DNA of 14,457 nt from an uncultured Collinsella sp. (GCA_900754385.1 CAAECP010000220.1:1-14457), one strand, 5' to 3'; positions 7,311-13,978 are shown, counted from the stretch's first letter. The notes: generated by a model from the sequence alone, not told the origin. Program-made: numbers and translations.

Positions 7311-8321
7311 CTACGCCCGCAGGTCCTTCACGCTGGAACGCTCGACCAGCACACCCGAGACAAGCGTACGGCTTCTGGAGCTCGGAGCTTCCAGACCTGC
7401 GACGACCTCGTTGAGCGCACGGACACCCAGCTCGCGGTGGCGAAACTTCACCGACGTCAGAATCGAGTTGGGAATCGTCTTATAGAGCTCATCGTCGAAG
7501 CCGATCACGGACACATCATTGGGCACACTGAGCCCTTTGTCACGTAGAGCCATCATCACGCCGTTTGCCATGCAGTCGTTAGCAGCGAGGACCGCCGTGC
7601 AATCGGGTTTATCGGCAAGCACAAGGCCCGCGGCATAGCCACTATCCGCATTCCAATCGCCTTGCAGAGGCTCGGGCGGCTCAATGCCACGCGCCTCGAG
7701 TGCCGCACGCCAACCTTTCATACGGCACTGGCTCGACAGCGACTCTTTCTTACCAGAGACGAAGTACACGTTTTTATGCCCGTGGTTCAAGAAGTACTCG
7801 CACGCCATGCGCGCGCCGCCCTCTTGGTCGTCACTGACGGTGGAGCAGGTAGGATGCTCCATCGGCGTAATAATCACCGTCTTGAGGTCTTTCGGCGCCT
7901 CAAAGCTATCAAAGTCATCGACCATCTGACGCAGGTTGAAGATCATGCCATCAACAGGCAGCTGCGACATTCTGCGCGCCGCATCGGCAAGAGTCATCTT
8001 CTCGCCTCCGCACTTCTTAATCATCGTGAGCGCAAAGCCGCGTTCTTCGGCGGCATCGGCGATACCGTCAATCATGTCCACGGCACCGCCCGACAAGTGA
8101 AACAGCACGACGCCGATGCAACCATAACGGCCCAACTTGAGCGAACGTGCGGCAAAGTTGGTTCGAAACCCGAGCGCCTCCATTGCGGAATGGACCTTAT
8201 CGCGTGTCGACTCGCGCACGCTATCGGGCTCGTTGATCACGCGCGACACCGTCTTGAGAGAAACACCCGCGGCAATCGCCACATCGTTCATCGAGACGTT
8301 TTTCTTGTCCATCGTTGCCAC
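7311..8321 (-). CDS. LacI-family transcriptional regulator (copy 2)
   Basis: This regulator is about 336 residues from the chosen start. The helix-turn-helix is MNDVAIAAGVSLKTVSRVIN (about residues 11-30), followed by the hinge and a sugar-binding-type effector domain (TAVLAANDCMANGVMMAL, VSVIGFDDE). The GTG at 8321 has GGAG 5 nt upstream and lies three codons before an ATG (8312) that lacks a well-placed site; lacI-1 has the same GTG-x-x-ATG arrangement. The recognition-helix residues (Leu-Lys here, Arg-Gln in copy 1) differ, which fits the different operator sequences beside each gene. It is divergent from lacE-3/lacG-3 and is probably their repressor. It resembles lacI-1 throughout (for example FALTMI, ADAARRM, PVDGMI), so the two are old duplicates. 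The effector is unknown. Confidence 0.9.
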   Translation of the reverse strand: MATMDKKNVSMNDVAIAAGVSLKTVSRVINEPDSVRESTRDKVHSAMEALGFRTNFAARSLKLGRYGCIGVVLFHLSGGAVDMIDGIADAAEERGFALTMIKKCGGEKMTLADAARRMSQLPVDGMIFNLRQMVDDFDSFEAPKDLKTVIITPMEHPTCSTVSDDQEGGARMACEYFLNHGHKNVYFVSGKKESLSSQCRMKGWRAALEARGIEPPEPLQGDWNADSGYAAGLVLADKPDCTAVLAANDCMANGVMMALRDKGLSVPNDVSVIGFDDELYKTIPNSILTSVKFRHRELGVRALNEVVAGLEAPSSRSRTLVSGVLVERSSVKDLRA

Positions 8322-8434
8322 TGCTTCTCCACTCGGTCCTCTATCGCTTGTTTTTTGCGTTCTAGCATACACTACCTGCCTGACTGATAAATCAACCGTT
8401 TACCGGACAATATCGACCACTCACCCGTAAATCC

Positions 8435-8463
8435 TTGTTGCTCTTCCAAAAATGTCTTACGTT
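8435..8463 (+). promoter_or_regulatory. Possible promoter of lacE-3
   Basis: TTGTTG (8435-8440) and TACGTT (8458-8463) are 17 bp apart, but both match the consensus only partly. A start near 8470 would lie inside the operator, the classic layout for repression. Confidence 0.3.
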
Positions 8464-8495
8464 GTCATTAACGAAATGACAACGTTGTCATTTCG
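8461..8495. promoter_or_regulatory. LacI-type operator: perfect 24-bp palindrome plus overlapping half-site
   Basis: Bases 8472-8495 are a perfect 24-bp palindrome around AATGACAACGTTGTCATT, with the ACGT centre typical of LacI-family operators. A further half-site GTTGTCATT (8461-8469) pairs with AATGACAAC (8475-8483) to form a second inverted repeat with a 5-bp spacer, so three half-sites share one stretch. It lies between lacI-2 and lacE-3, and LacI-2 is the likely ligand. Confidence 0.82.
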
Positions 8496-8500
8496 CAATG

Positions 8501-8519
8501 CCTTCCTTAATCAGGAAGG
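8501..8519 (+). other. Small hairpin in the lacE-3 leader
   Basis: CCTTCCT (8501-8507) pairs with AGGAAGG (8513-8519) around a 5-nt loop. It begins 5 bp after the operator palindrome and would lie near the 5' end of the lacE-3 message, where it could protect the RNA. The role is inferred. Confidence 0.4.
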
Positions 8520-8596
8520 TTTCCGGGCAGTCCTGACCATCCATCGACGACCAGTTCCATCCACATGCATCGCGCATCGAGCAGCAAAGGAGCTCT

Positions 8597-10375
8597 ATGG
8601 ACGCCATCGTAAAGATGCTCGAGAAGCATCAACCGTTCTTTGAGAAGATCTCGAGGAACATCTACCTCCAGGCCATTAAGGACGGATTCCTTGGGTGCAT
8701 GCCCATCGTCCTCACCTCTTCGATCTTCCTGCTGATCGCCACCCTTCCCGGCGTAGTCGGCATCACGCTGCCCCAGCCGCTCATCGACTGGTGCAACAAG
8801 CTGTATAACTTCACCATGGGCGTCATGGGCATCATGGTTGCCGGCACCACCGCCAAGAACTTTACGGCTTCCATGAACCGTCGCATGCCCGCCGGCAAAG
8901 TGCTCAACGACGGTTCCACCATGGTGGCCGCCCAGTGCAGCATGCTGCTGCTCGCAGTCACGCAGTTCACCACCAAGTTCAACGGCTCCGAACTTTCGGT
9001 CTTCGATTGCACCAGCATGGGCACGCGCGGTCTGTTCTCGGCCTATATCGCCGCGTTCATTACCGTTTGGGTCTATAAGTTCTGCGTCTCGCGCGATCTG
9101 ACCATTAAGCTGCCCAAGGAGGTCCCGGGCGCCATCGCTCAGAACTTCCGCGACATTATCCCCTTTGGCGGCGCCGTCATCATCTGCGGCATCATCGATG
9201 TCGTCGTGCGCAACCTCATGGGCGTTCCGTTCTCCGAGCTGCTTATTAAACTGCTTTCCCCGCTCTTTACCGCTGCAGAAACCTATCCTGGCCTTATCCT
9301 TATCCAGGCAGCCACCGCGTTCTTCTGGTTCATCGGCGTCCATGGTCCTTCGATTGTCCAGCCGGGCATCGACCCCATCCGTCTTGCCAACCAGGCCGAG
9401 AACCTGCAGGTTCTGCTGGCCGGTGGCCACCCCGCCCACTCCCTCACCTTTAACATGTCGCTCGTGGGTGAGTTCGGCGGCACCGGCGCCACGTTCATCG
9501 TGCCGCTCCTGCTGATTCTCTTTATGAAGTCCAAGCAGCTCAAAGCCGTCGGTAAGGCCTCGATCGTTCCTGTTGCCTTCGCCGTCAACGAACCGCTGCT
9601 CTTTGGCGCGCCGATGATCCTTAACCCCTACATGCTCATCCCCTTTGTTGCCGCCGGCTGCGTCAACGTGAGTGTTGCCAAGTTCTTTATCGATAACGTG
9701 GGCATGAACGGCTTCTCCTTCGTGGTGCCTTGGGCCACTCCCGCCCCCATCGGTATCTTCATCACCACGAACTTCCAGCTTATCGCCCTGGTGTTTGTCG
9801 CGATCATCATCTTGCTGGACGCCATCATCTCCCTGCCGTTCTTGAAGGCATACGATAAGCTGCTCTGCGACCAGGAGGCCGAGCGTGCCGCCGAGCTGGG
9901 TCTCGAGTCCGATGGTGCTGCCACCATCGCCGCCAGCACCTCTGCGCCCGCTGTCGAGCAGACCGCCGCTTCCGTCGAGCCGACCGCCGCTGCCGCCGAC
10001 AGCAAGCCTGTCGCCGATCAGCCCGAGACCGCTGCCGATGCATCCGCCAAGAAGGATGTCGATGGTCTGAAGGTCCTCGTCCTGTGCGCCGGCGCCGGCA
10101 CCTCTGCCATGCTCGCCAACGCCATCAAGGAAGGTGCTGCGCAGACCGGAGAGAACATCGCTTCCTCCGCAGGCGCCTATGGCCAGCACACTGCCATCAT
10201 GGATCAGTACGACGTCATCGTGCTCGCCCCGCAGGTTCGTAGCTACTACAACGACATGAAGGCCGACACCGATCGTCTGGGCATTAAGCTGCTCGCCCCG
10301 CGCGGCAAGGAATATATCGACCTTACCCGCGACCCCGCTGGCGCCATCAAGTGGCTCCGCGAGAACCTCGACTAG
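8597..10375 (+). CDS. lacE: Lactose-type PTS permease EIICB (LacE-like, copy 3)
   Basis: This is a 592-residue membrane permease with an N-terminal EIIC domain (about residues 1-435), an Ala/Pro/Thr-rich linker (about 436-488) and a C-terminal EIIB domain. The start MLEKHQPFFEKISRNIYLQAIKDGF (beginning at residue 6) matches LacE closely. Motifs are GVHGPS (H249) and VNEP (N331-P333) in EIIC, and phospho-cysteine C497 in VLVLCAGAGTSAML. AAAGGAG stands 4-5 nt before the ATG. It is divergent from lacI-2 with a palindromic operator between, and lacG-3 follows 76 bp downstream, so permease and hydrolase form one operon. It differs from lacE-2 mainly in the linker and in the loop between the first two hydrophobic segments, where lacE-2 has about ten extra residues. 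EIIA must come from elsewhere. The exact sugar is unknown. Confidence 0.93.
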   Translation: MDAIVKMLEKHQPFFEKISRNIYLQAIKDGFLGCMPIVLTSSIFLLIATLPGVVGITLPQPLIDWCNKLYNFTMGVMGIMVAGTTAKNFTASMNRRMPAGKVLNDGSTMVAAQCSMLLLAVTQFTTKFNGSELSVFDCTSMGTRGLFSAYIAAFITVWVYKFCVSRDLTIKLPKEVPGAIAQNFRDIIPFGGAVIICGIIDVVVRNLMGVPFSELLIKLLSPLFTAAETYPGLILIQAATAFFWFIGVHGPSIVQPGIDPIRLANQAENLQVLLAGGHPAHSLTFNMSLVGEFGGTGATFIVPLLLILFMKSKQLKAVGKASIVPVAFAVNEPLLFGAPMILNPYMLIPFVAAGCVNVSVAKFFIDNVGMNGFSFVVPWATPAPIGIFITTNFQLIALVFVAIIILLDAIISLPFLKAYDKLLCDQEAERAAELGLESDGAATIAASTSAPAVEQTAASVEPTAAAADSKPVADQPETAADASAKKDVDGLKVLVLCAGAGTSAMLANAIKEGAAQTGENIASSAGAYGQHTAIMDQYDVIVLAPQVRSYYNDMKADTDRLGIKLLAPRGKEYIDLTRDPAGAIKWLRENLD

Positions 10376-10390
10376 TTTCCTCCCTCTGTT

Positions 10391-10417
10391 GGTGCCCGGA
10401 TCCCCAGTTCGGGCACC
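10391..10417 (+). other. Hairpin between lacE-3 and lacG-3
   Basis: GGTGCCCG (10391-10398) pairs perfectly with CGGGCACC (10410-10417) around an 11-nt loop. No T-run follows. Its position matches the hairpin at 376-407 between the other lacE and lacG pair. Confidence 0.6.
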
Positions 10418-10451
10418 TCTCCCTATTCGTATCCCACAGAAAGGATGACTC

Positions 10452-11873
10452 ATGACCAACCCCATGCAGTTCCCCGACGGCTTTGTGTTTGGCGGCGCCA
10501 CTGCTGCTTACCAGGTTGAGGGCGAGACCCGCACACACGGCAAGGGCAAAGTGCCCTGGGACGATTTCCTGGCTGCTCAGGGTCGCTTCTCTCCCGATCC
10601 TGCAAGCGACTTCTACAACAAATATCCGGTCGATATCGACCTGTGCCAGCGTTTTGGCATCAACGGTATCCGTGTCTCCATCGCTTGGAGCCGCATCTTC
10701 CCCAACGGCACCGGCGAGATTAACCCCGAGGGCGTCGCCTTCTATCATGAGCTCTTTGCTACCTGCAACAAAGCCGGCGTCATCCCCTATGTCACGCTCG
10801 ATCACTTTGATACGCCCGAGGCCTTTTACCAGGACGGCGGCGAGGGTTTCCTGACGCGCACGACAATCGACGCCTTTGTCGAGTACGCCAAGTTCTGCTT
10901 TGCCGAGTTCACCGAGGTCAAGCACTGGTTCACGTTTAACGAGATTCCCGCAACCGCCGAGGGCAGCTTTATCGTCGGCAACTGGCCGCACGGCGAGAAG
11001 TACCGCCTGGACAAGGCCTTCCAGCTCATGCACAACATGATGGTGGCCCACGCCAAGGCCGTCGTCGCCTTCCACGAGGGCGGTTTTGAGGGCGAGATCG
11101 GCATTGTCCAGAACCTGGAGCCCAAGTATCCCCTCGATCCCAACAGCGCTGCCGACTGCGAGGCCGCCCGCATGGCCGACGTCATCAACAACCGCTGGGT
11201 GCTCGACGCCACTTTCCGCGGCCACTATGCAGCCGACACCATGGAGGCTGCGACCAAGCTGGCCCATATCGCCGGCGGCGAGCTCGACGTCCGCGACGAG
11301 GACATCGCTGCGCTGACCGCCGCGCTCCCCTACAACGATTGCCTGGGCGTCAACACCTACAAGTGCCAGTTCCTGCGTGCCGCCGAGGGCGAAAACGACA
11401 TCAACCACAATGGCACCGGCGACAAGGGCTCCTCGCGCTGGTTCCTCAAGGGCGTGGGCGAGTCATGCGTGCGCGAAGGCGTACCCACCACCGATTGGGA
11501 CTGGATCATCTATCCCGAGGGCCTGTACGACCTACTGCTCCGCATTAAGAACGATTACCCCAACTACAAGAAGATCTACATCACCGAGAACGGCATGGGC
11601 TATAAGGACGACTTCGAGGACGGATTTATCGACGACGCCCCTCGCATCGACTACATGCGTCAGCATCTCGCATGGGTCCTCAAGGCAATCGACGGCGGCG
11701 TAAACGTCGACGGTTACTTTGTGTGGTCGCTGCAGGACCAGTTCTCCTGGACCAACGGCTACAACAAGCGCTACGGCCTGTTCTACATCGACTTCGAGAC
11801 CCAGAAGCGCTATCCCAAGGCGAGCGCGTACTGGTACAAGAACGTCGCGGAGACCGGCCTGCTCATGGCCTAA
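10452..11873 (+). CDS. lacG: 6-phospho-beta-galactosidase, GH1 (LacG-like, copy 3)
   Basis: This 473-residue cytoplasmic GH1 enzyme is predicted to hydrolyse the phosphorylated disaccharide imported by lacE-3. The acid/base is E164 in TFNEI and the nucleophile is E379 in ITENG. The phosphate-binding and galactoside signature is S432, W433, K439 and Y441 in SWTNGYNKRY. AAAGGA lies 6 nt before the ATG. The N-terminal third is nearly the same as lacG-1 (FGGATAAYQVEGETRTHGKG in both), with differences around the acid/base (NEIPATAEGSF here, NEIWADASNTY in copy 1), a region that lines the active site and could change the accepted aglycone. It is the last gene of the lacE-3 operon and is followed by a strong terminator. 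Confidence 0.93.
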   Translation: MTNPMQFPDGFVFGGATAAYQVEGETRTHGKGKVPWDDFLAAQGRFSPDPASDFYNKYPVDIDLCQRFGINGIRVSIAWSRIFPNGTGEINPEGVAFYHELFATCNKAGVIPYVTLDHFDTPEAFYQDGGEGFLTRTTIDAFVEYAKFCFAEFTEVKHWFTFNEIPATAEGSFIVGNWPHGEKYRLDKAFQLMHNMMVAHAKAVVAFHEGGFEGEIGIVQNLEPKYPLDPNSAADCEAARMADVINNRWVLDATFRGHYAADTMEAATKLAHIAGGELDVRDEDIAALTAALPYNDCLGVNTYKCQFLRAAEGENDINHNGTGDKGSSRWFLKGVGESCVREGVPTTDWDWIIYPEGLYDLLLRIKNDYPNYKKIYITENGMGYKDDFEDGFIDDAPRIDYMRQHLAWVLKAIDGGVNVDGYFVWSLQDQFSWTNGYNKRYGLFYIDFETQKRYPKASAYWYKNVAETGLLMA

Positions 11874-11895
11874 CTTTTGCCGCATACCCCCTGTC

Positions 11896-11943
11896 GGCCG
11901 CATACGAATCCCCCACGGGTTCGTATGCGGCCTTTTTGTTTTT
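11896..11943 (+). terminator. Rho-independent terminator after lacG-3
   Basis: GGCCGCATACGAA (11896-11908) pairs perfectly with TTCGTATGCGGCC (11920-11932), and CCC/GGG in the loop can extend the stem. TTTTTGTTTTT follows directly. Confidence 0.94.
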
Positions 11944-11961
11944 GGTGGGCTCGAGCGGATC

Positions 11962-12026
11962 ATTCGTCTCGATCTGTAACATTTAGCAGGGATTTTCAAT
12001 CCTAACTGTTATAGATTTAGACGAAC
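11962..12026. repeat. 65-nt palindromic repeat, unit C1 (type 1-like centre)
   Basis: The arms are ATTCGTCTCGATCTGTAACA and TGTTATAGATTTAGACGAAC. The inner stem is TTAG/CTAA, where A1 has CTAG/CTAG and A2 has GTAG/CTAC, so the same base pair is T-A, C-G or G-C in different copies. Confidence 0.87.
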
Positions 12027-12041
12027 GGGCGACCAGGGCTG

Positions 12042-12106
12042 AAAGATCTCAATCTGTAACACGTAGCCCACTTTCGACCGTCTACCTGCTACAGATCAAG
12101 ACAATA
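12042..12106. repeat. 65-nt palindromic repeat, unit C2 (type 2 centre)
   Basis: The left core ATCTCAATCTGTAACA ends at 12061 and the right arm starts TGCTACAGATCAAGAC at 12087. The centre CGTAGCCCACTTTCGACCGT is nearly that of A2. The right end (ACAATA) has decayed. It lies 15 bp after C1. Confidence 0.86.
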
Positions 12107-12155
12107 AGATAGTCAAATCCGAACTTTCCAAGCAGTTATGAACCATGGTTTCTAG

Positions 12156-12232
12156 TTTTCGGTATAACGAACATACTTTCGGTATCATTTAATGATATTA
12201 TGATATCGAAAGTATGTTCGTGATACCGAAAG
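12156..12232. promoter_or_regulatory. 33-bp inverted repeat over the fic promoter and ribosome site
   Basis: The left arm (12156-12188) and right arm (12200-12232) are complementary at 30 of 33 positions, with an 11-bp AT-rich spacer. Each arm holds two copies of a TTTCGGTAT-type half-site, giving four half-sites in all. A good -10, TATGAT (12199-12204), sits at the centre, and the right arm runs into the AAAGGAG ribosome site. This layout suggests an operator for autorepression, possibly by the winged helix of the Fic protein itself. Confidence 0.75.
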
Positions 12233-12239
12233 GAGCCGC

Positions 12240-13472
12240 ATGCGCCAGTTCGATTACACCACAGTCCCAGCGGAACTCGAAGCAACTCCAATCACCAACC
12301 TCCTCCTCTCGATACGCGAGCATAAAGGCCGTCAGCTTGCTCTGAGTCAAGTCAAACCCGAGCTTCTATCGTCCCTAATGGAGGAGGCTAAGATCCAAAG
12401 CACCCGATCCTCCAACGGACTTGAAGGAATTGTTACCACCCAAAAAAGACTCAAAGCGATCATGGCGTATTCCGCCAAGCCAAGCTCCCGCGCAGAGGAA
12501 GAAATTGCTGGATACCGAGATGTGCTGTCGCTTATTCACGAGCAACACGATTCCATTCCCGTAACGCCATCGGTCATTCTGCAGTTGCATCGTGACCTCA
12601 TGGCGCACACGGCAATCTCGTATGGAGGCCATTGGAAAGATGGCGATAACGAAATCGTCTCCATTGACGATCAAGGAAATCGATTTGTGCGCTTTAGGCC
12701 CCCTTCGGCCCTAGCAACCCCGGGACTTATTAAAGAAGCCTGCCAGTCCCTCAACGATGCTTTATCTCGCCAAGTTTGCGATCCCCTCCTTATATCGCTC
12801 CGCTTTATCTTCGATTTTGTCAGCATCCATCCCTTCAACGATGGCAATGGCAGGATGAGCCGGCTCCTTACAACGCTGCTGCTCGAAAAGACTGGATACG
12901 ACGTTGCGCGTCACATCAGCATCGAACGACTTATTGAAGACAACAAAGCGCTTTACTACAACGCTCTCGCTGCAAGCTCCACTGGATGGAATGAAAATCA
13001 AAACACCGAAGTACCCTTTATCCGTTTCATGCTCGGAACAACCCTGGCCGCCTACCGACAGCTCGAGCAGCGTACCCTAATTGAATCAAGCACTCGTCCC
13101 ATGTCGAAGCAAGCGCGCATCGCTGTTCTATTTCAACAGAGACCCGGCGTCATTAAGAAATCCGACATCCGGTCCAACTGCCCCGATATCAGCGAGGTAA
13201 CCGTTAAACGAACCCTCGGTCAGCTTGTTAGTTGCAGCGCAATCGAAAAAACAGGAGCGGGCCGTTCGACGGGCTACATACTCAAAGACGTCCATGCTCT
13301 AGAACTATTCTTGCAATCCACAATACCCGATGGCGAGGCCGCAATAACAAAAGAGGCTCCAAAGGATAAGCTCCTTGAACGTGTAAACCACGCCGAGGAT
13401 GAAAGCAAAGAGGGACTCTATGAAGACTATGATTCATTCTCAAGGGACATAAAGACGAAATACGGAGTCTAG
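12240..13472 (+). CDS. fic: Fic-family protein with C-terminal winged helix (class II)
   Basis: This 410-residue protein has the Fic active-site motif HPFNDGNGRMSR with H197 as the catalytic histidine, D201 and the GNGR anion-binding turn intact. Such enzymes usually transfer AMP (or another phosphate-linked group) to a hydroxyl side chain of a target protein. The inhibitory-helix motif (S/T)xxxE(G/N) is on the N-terminal side as S58-x3-E62-G63, which places it in the self-inhibited class II, so no separate antitoxin gene is expected and none is seen. Residues of about 288-349 look like a winged helix-turn-helix (KKSDIRSNCPDISEVTVKRT). AAAGGAG is 4 nt before the ATG. Base and codon use are clearly AT-richer than the lac genes, suggesting acquisition by transfer. 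Its stop codon shares CTAG with the end of the convergent regulator remnant. The target is unknown. Confidence 0.93.
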   Translation: MRQFDYTTVPAELEATPITNLLLSIREHKGRQLALSQVKPELLSSLMEEAKIQSTRSSNGLEGIVTTQKRLKAIMAYSAKPSSRAEEEIAGYRDVLSLIHEQHDSIPVTPSVILQLHRDLMAHTAISYGGHWKDGDNEIVSIDDQGNRFVRFRPPSALATPGLIKEACQSLNDALSRQVCDPLLISLRFIFDFVSIHPFNDGNGRMSRLLTTLLLEKTGYDVARHISIERLIEDNKALYYNALAASSTGWNENQNTEVPFIRFMLGTTLAAYRQLEQRTLIESSTRPMSKQARIAVLFQQRPGVIKKSDIRSNCPDISEVTVKRTLGQLVSCSAIEKTGAGRSTGYILKDVHALELFLQSTIPDGEAAITKEAPKDKLLERVNHAEDESKEGLYEDYDSFSRDIKTKYGV

Positions 13473-13920
13473 TCATATCTCAGAATAGCCTCATCCTTGT
13501 TGCTCAAAGTTATTTGCTCGTCATTGTAAAGCGGTACCCCTGCGCCGGCAGGGGGGCAGAAGTATCGCCTGCCGATCCTGCTGGAGTCGGCAATCAGATA
13601 GCGCGTATCGGCCTTGCTAAAGGCGAGCTGCTGGATGCGGCCCTCGTCCATGTTGGACGTGGACACATCACCGTCCAAGATGCCGTTGGCGCCGATAAAC
13701 GCCGCATCGATGCCCAGCGCACGCAGGGTATCCTCGGCCGTTGGTCCCACAAAAGCGGCGGTGCGGCGACGGCACATGCCGCCTACCAGGCACAGGTCGC
13801 AGCCCTCGCGCGCCTCGAGCAGGCTAAAGGCCGAAAGCGAATTGGTCACATAGATGGAAGTCAGCTTGTCGGTGACTCGGAGAGCGCCAATGCGATCTCA
13901 CGACGGTTGCGCTCATTGTC
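13469..13920 (-). pseudogene. Broken DeoR-family (LacR-like) repressor, effector domain only
   Basis: The open part (below 13898) encodes a typical DeoR C-terminal sugar-phosphate sensor: LTSIYVTNSLSAF, LVGGMCRRRTAAFVGPTAED, AFIGANGI, NMDEGRIQQLAFSKA and YLIADSSRIGRRYF. These resemble LacR, the DeoR-type repressor of Gram-positive lactose PTS operons. An in-frame TGA lies at 13900-13898. Just upstream, in another frame, DNERNRREIALAL (13920-13882 approximately) matches the segment that normally precedes the sensor, so there has been a frameshift and loss of about 20 residues; another TGA (13923-13921) ends that piece. No DNA-binding domain remains. A short ORF from a GTG at 13849 exists but lacks the HTH and is unlikely to be a working gene. 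Its end overlaps the fic stop codon. Confidence 0.8.
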
Positions 13921-13941
13921 TCAATTAGATACTCAACGAAA

Positions 13942-13978
13942 TACGGCCCCGCAGCTCAAAATAAGCTGCGGGGCCGTA
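13942..13978 (-). terminator. Terminator hairpin after the EIIB fragment
   Basis: TACGGCCCCGCAGCT (13942-13956) pairs perfectly with AGCTGCGGGGCCGTA (13964-13978), 15 bp with a 7-nt loop. On the minus strand a short T-run (TTTCGTT) follows, fitting termination of the EIIB transcript 36 bp past its stop. The stem is well preserved although its neighbours have decayed. Confidence 0.75.

Larger units (their letters stand above)
11874..12239. other. Intergenic region between lacG-3 and fic
   Basis: This stretch of about 366 bp holds the lacG-3 terminator, two 65-nt palindromes (C1, C2) and the large inverted repeat before fic. From about 12107 the base composition turns AT-rich. I see no supported gene in it. 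Confidence 0.85.

Noticed and set aside
8507..10501. Minus-strand open frame of 664 codons opposite lacE-3
   Set aside because: It lies antisense to a clear LacE gene, has low-complexity Gly/Asp/Val/His-rich content, no family motif and no ribosome site. It is a side effect of GC-rich third codon positions. The same holds for 414-1910 and 5596-6966 on the minus strand.
432..11873. Calling the GH1 enzymes 6-phospho-beta-glucosidases (BglA type)
   Set aside because: All three have Trp after the phosphate-binding Ser and resemble LacG over their length, so 6-phospho-beta-galactosidase fits better, although dual activity is possible.
12240..13472. Fic toxin with a separate antitoxin gene
   Set aside because: The inhibitory motif is inside the protein at S58-E62-G63, and no small gene lies directly upstream, so a two-gene class I system is not supported.
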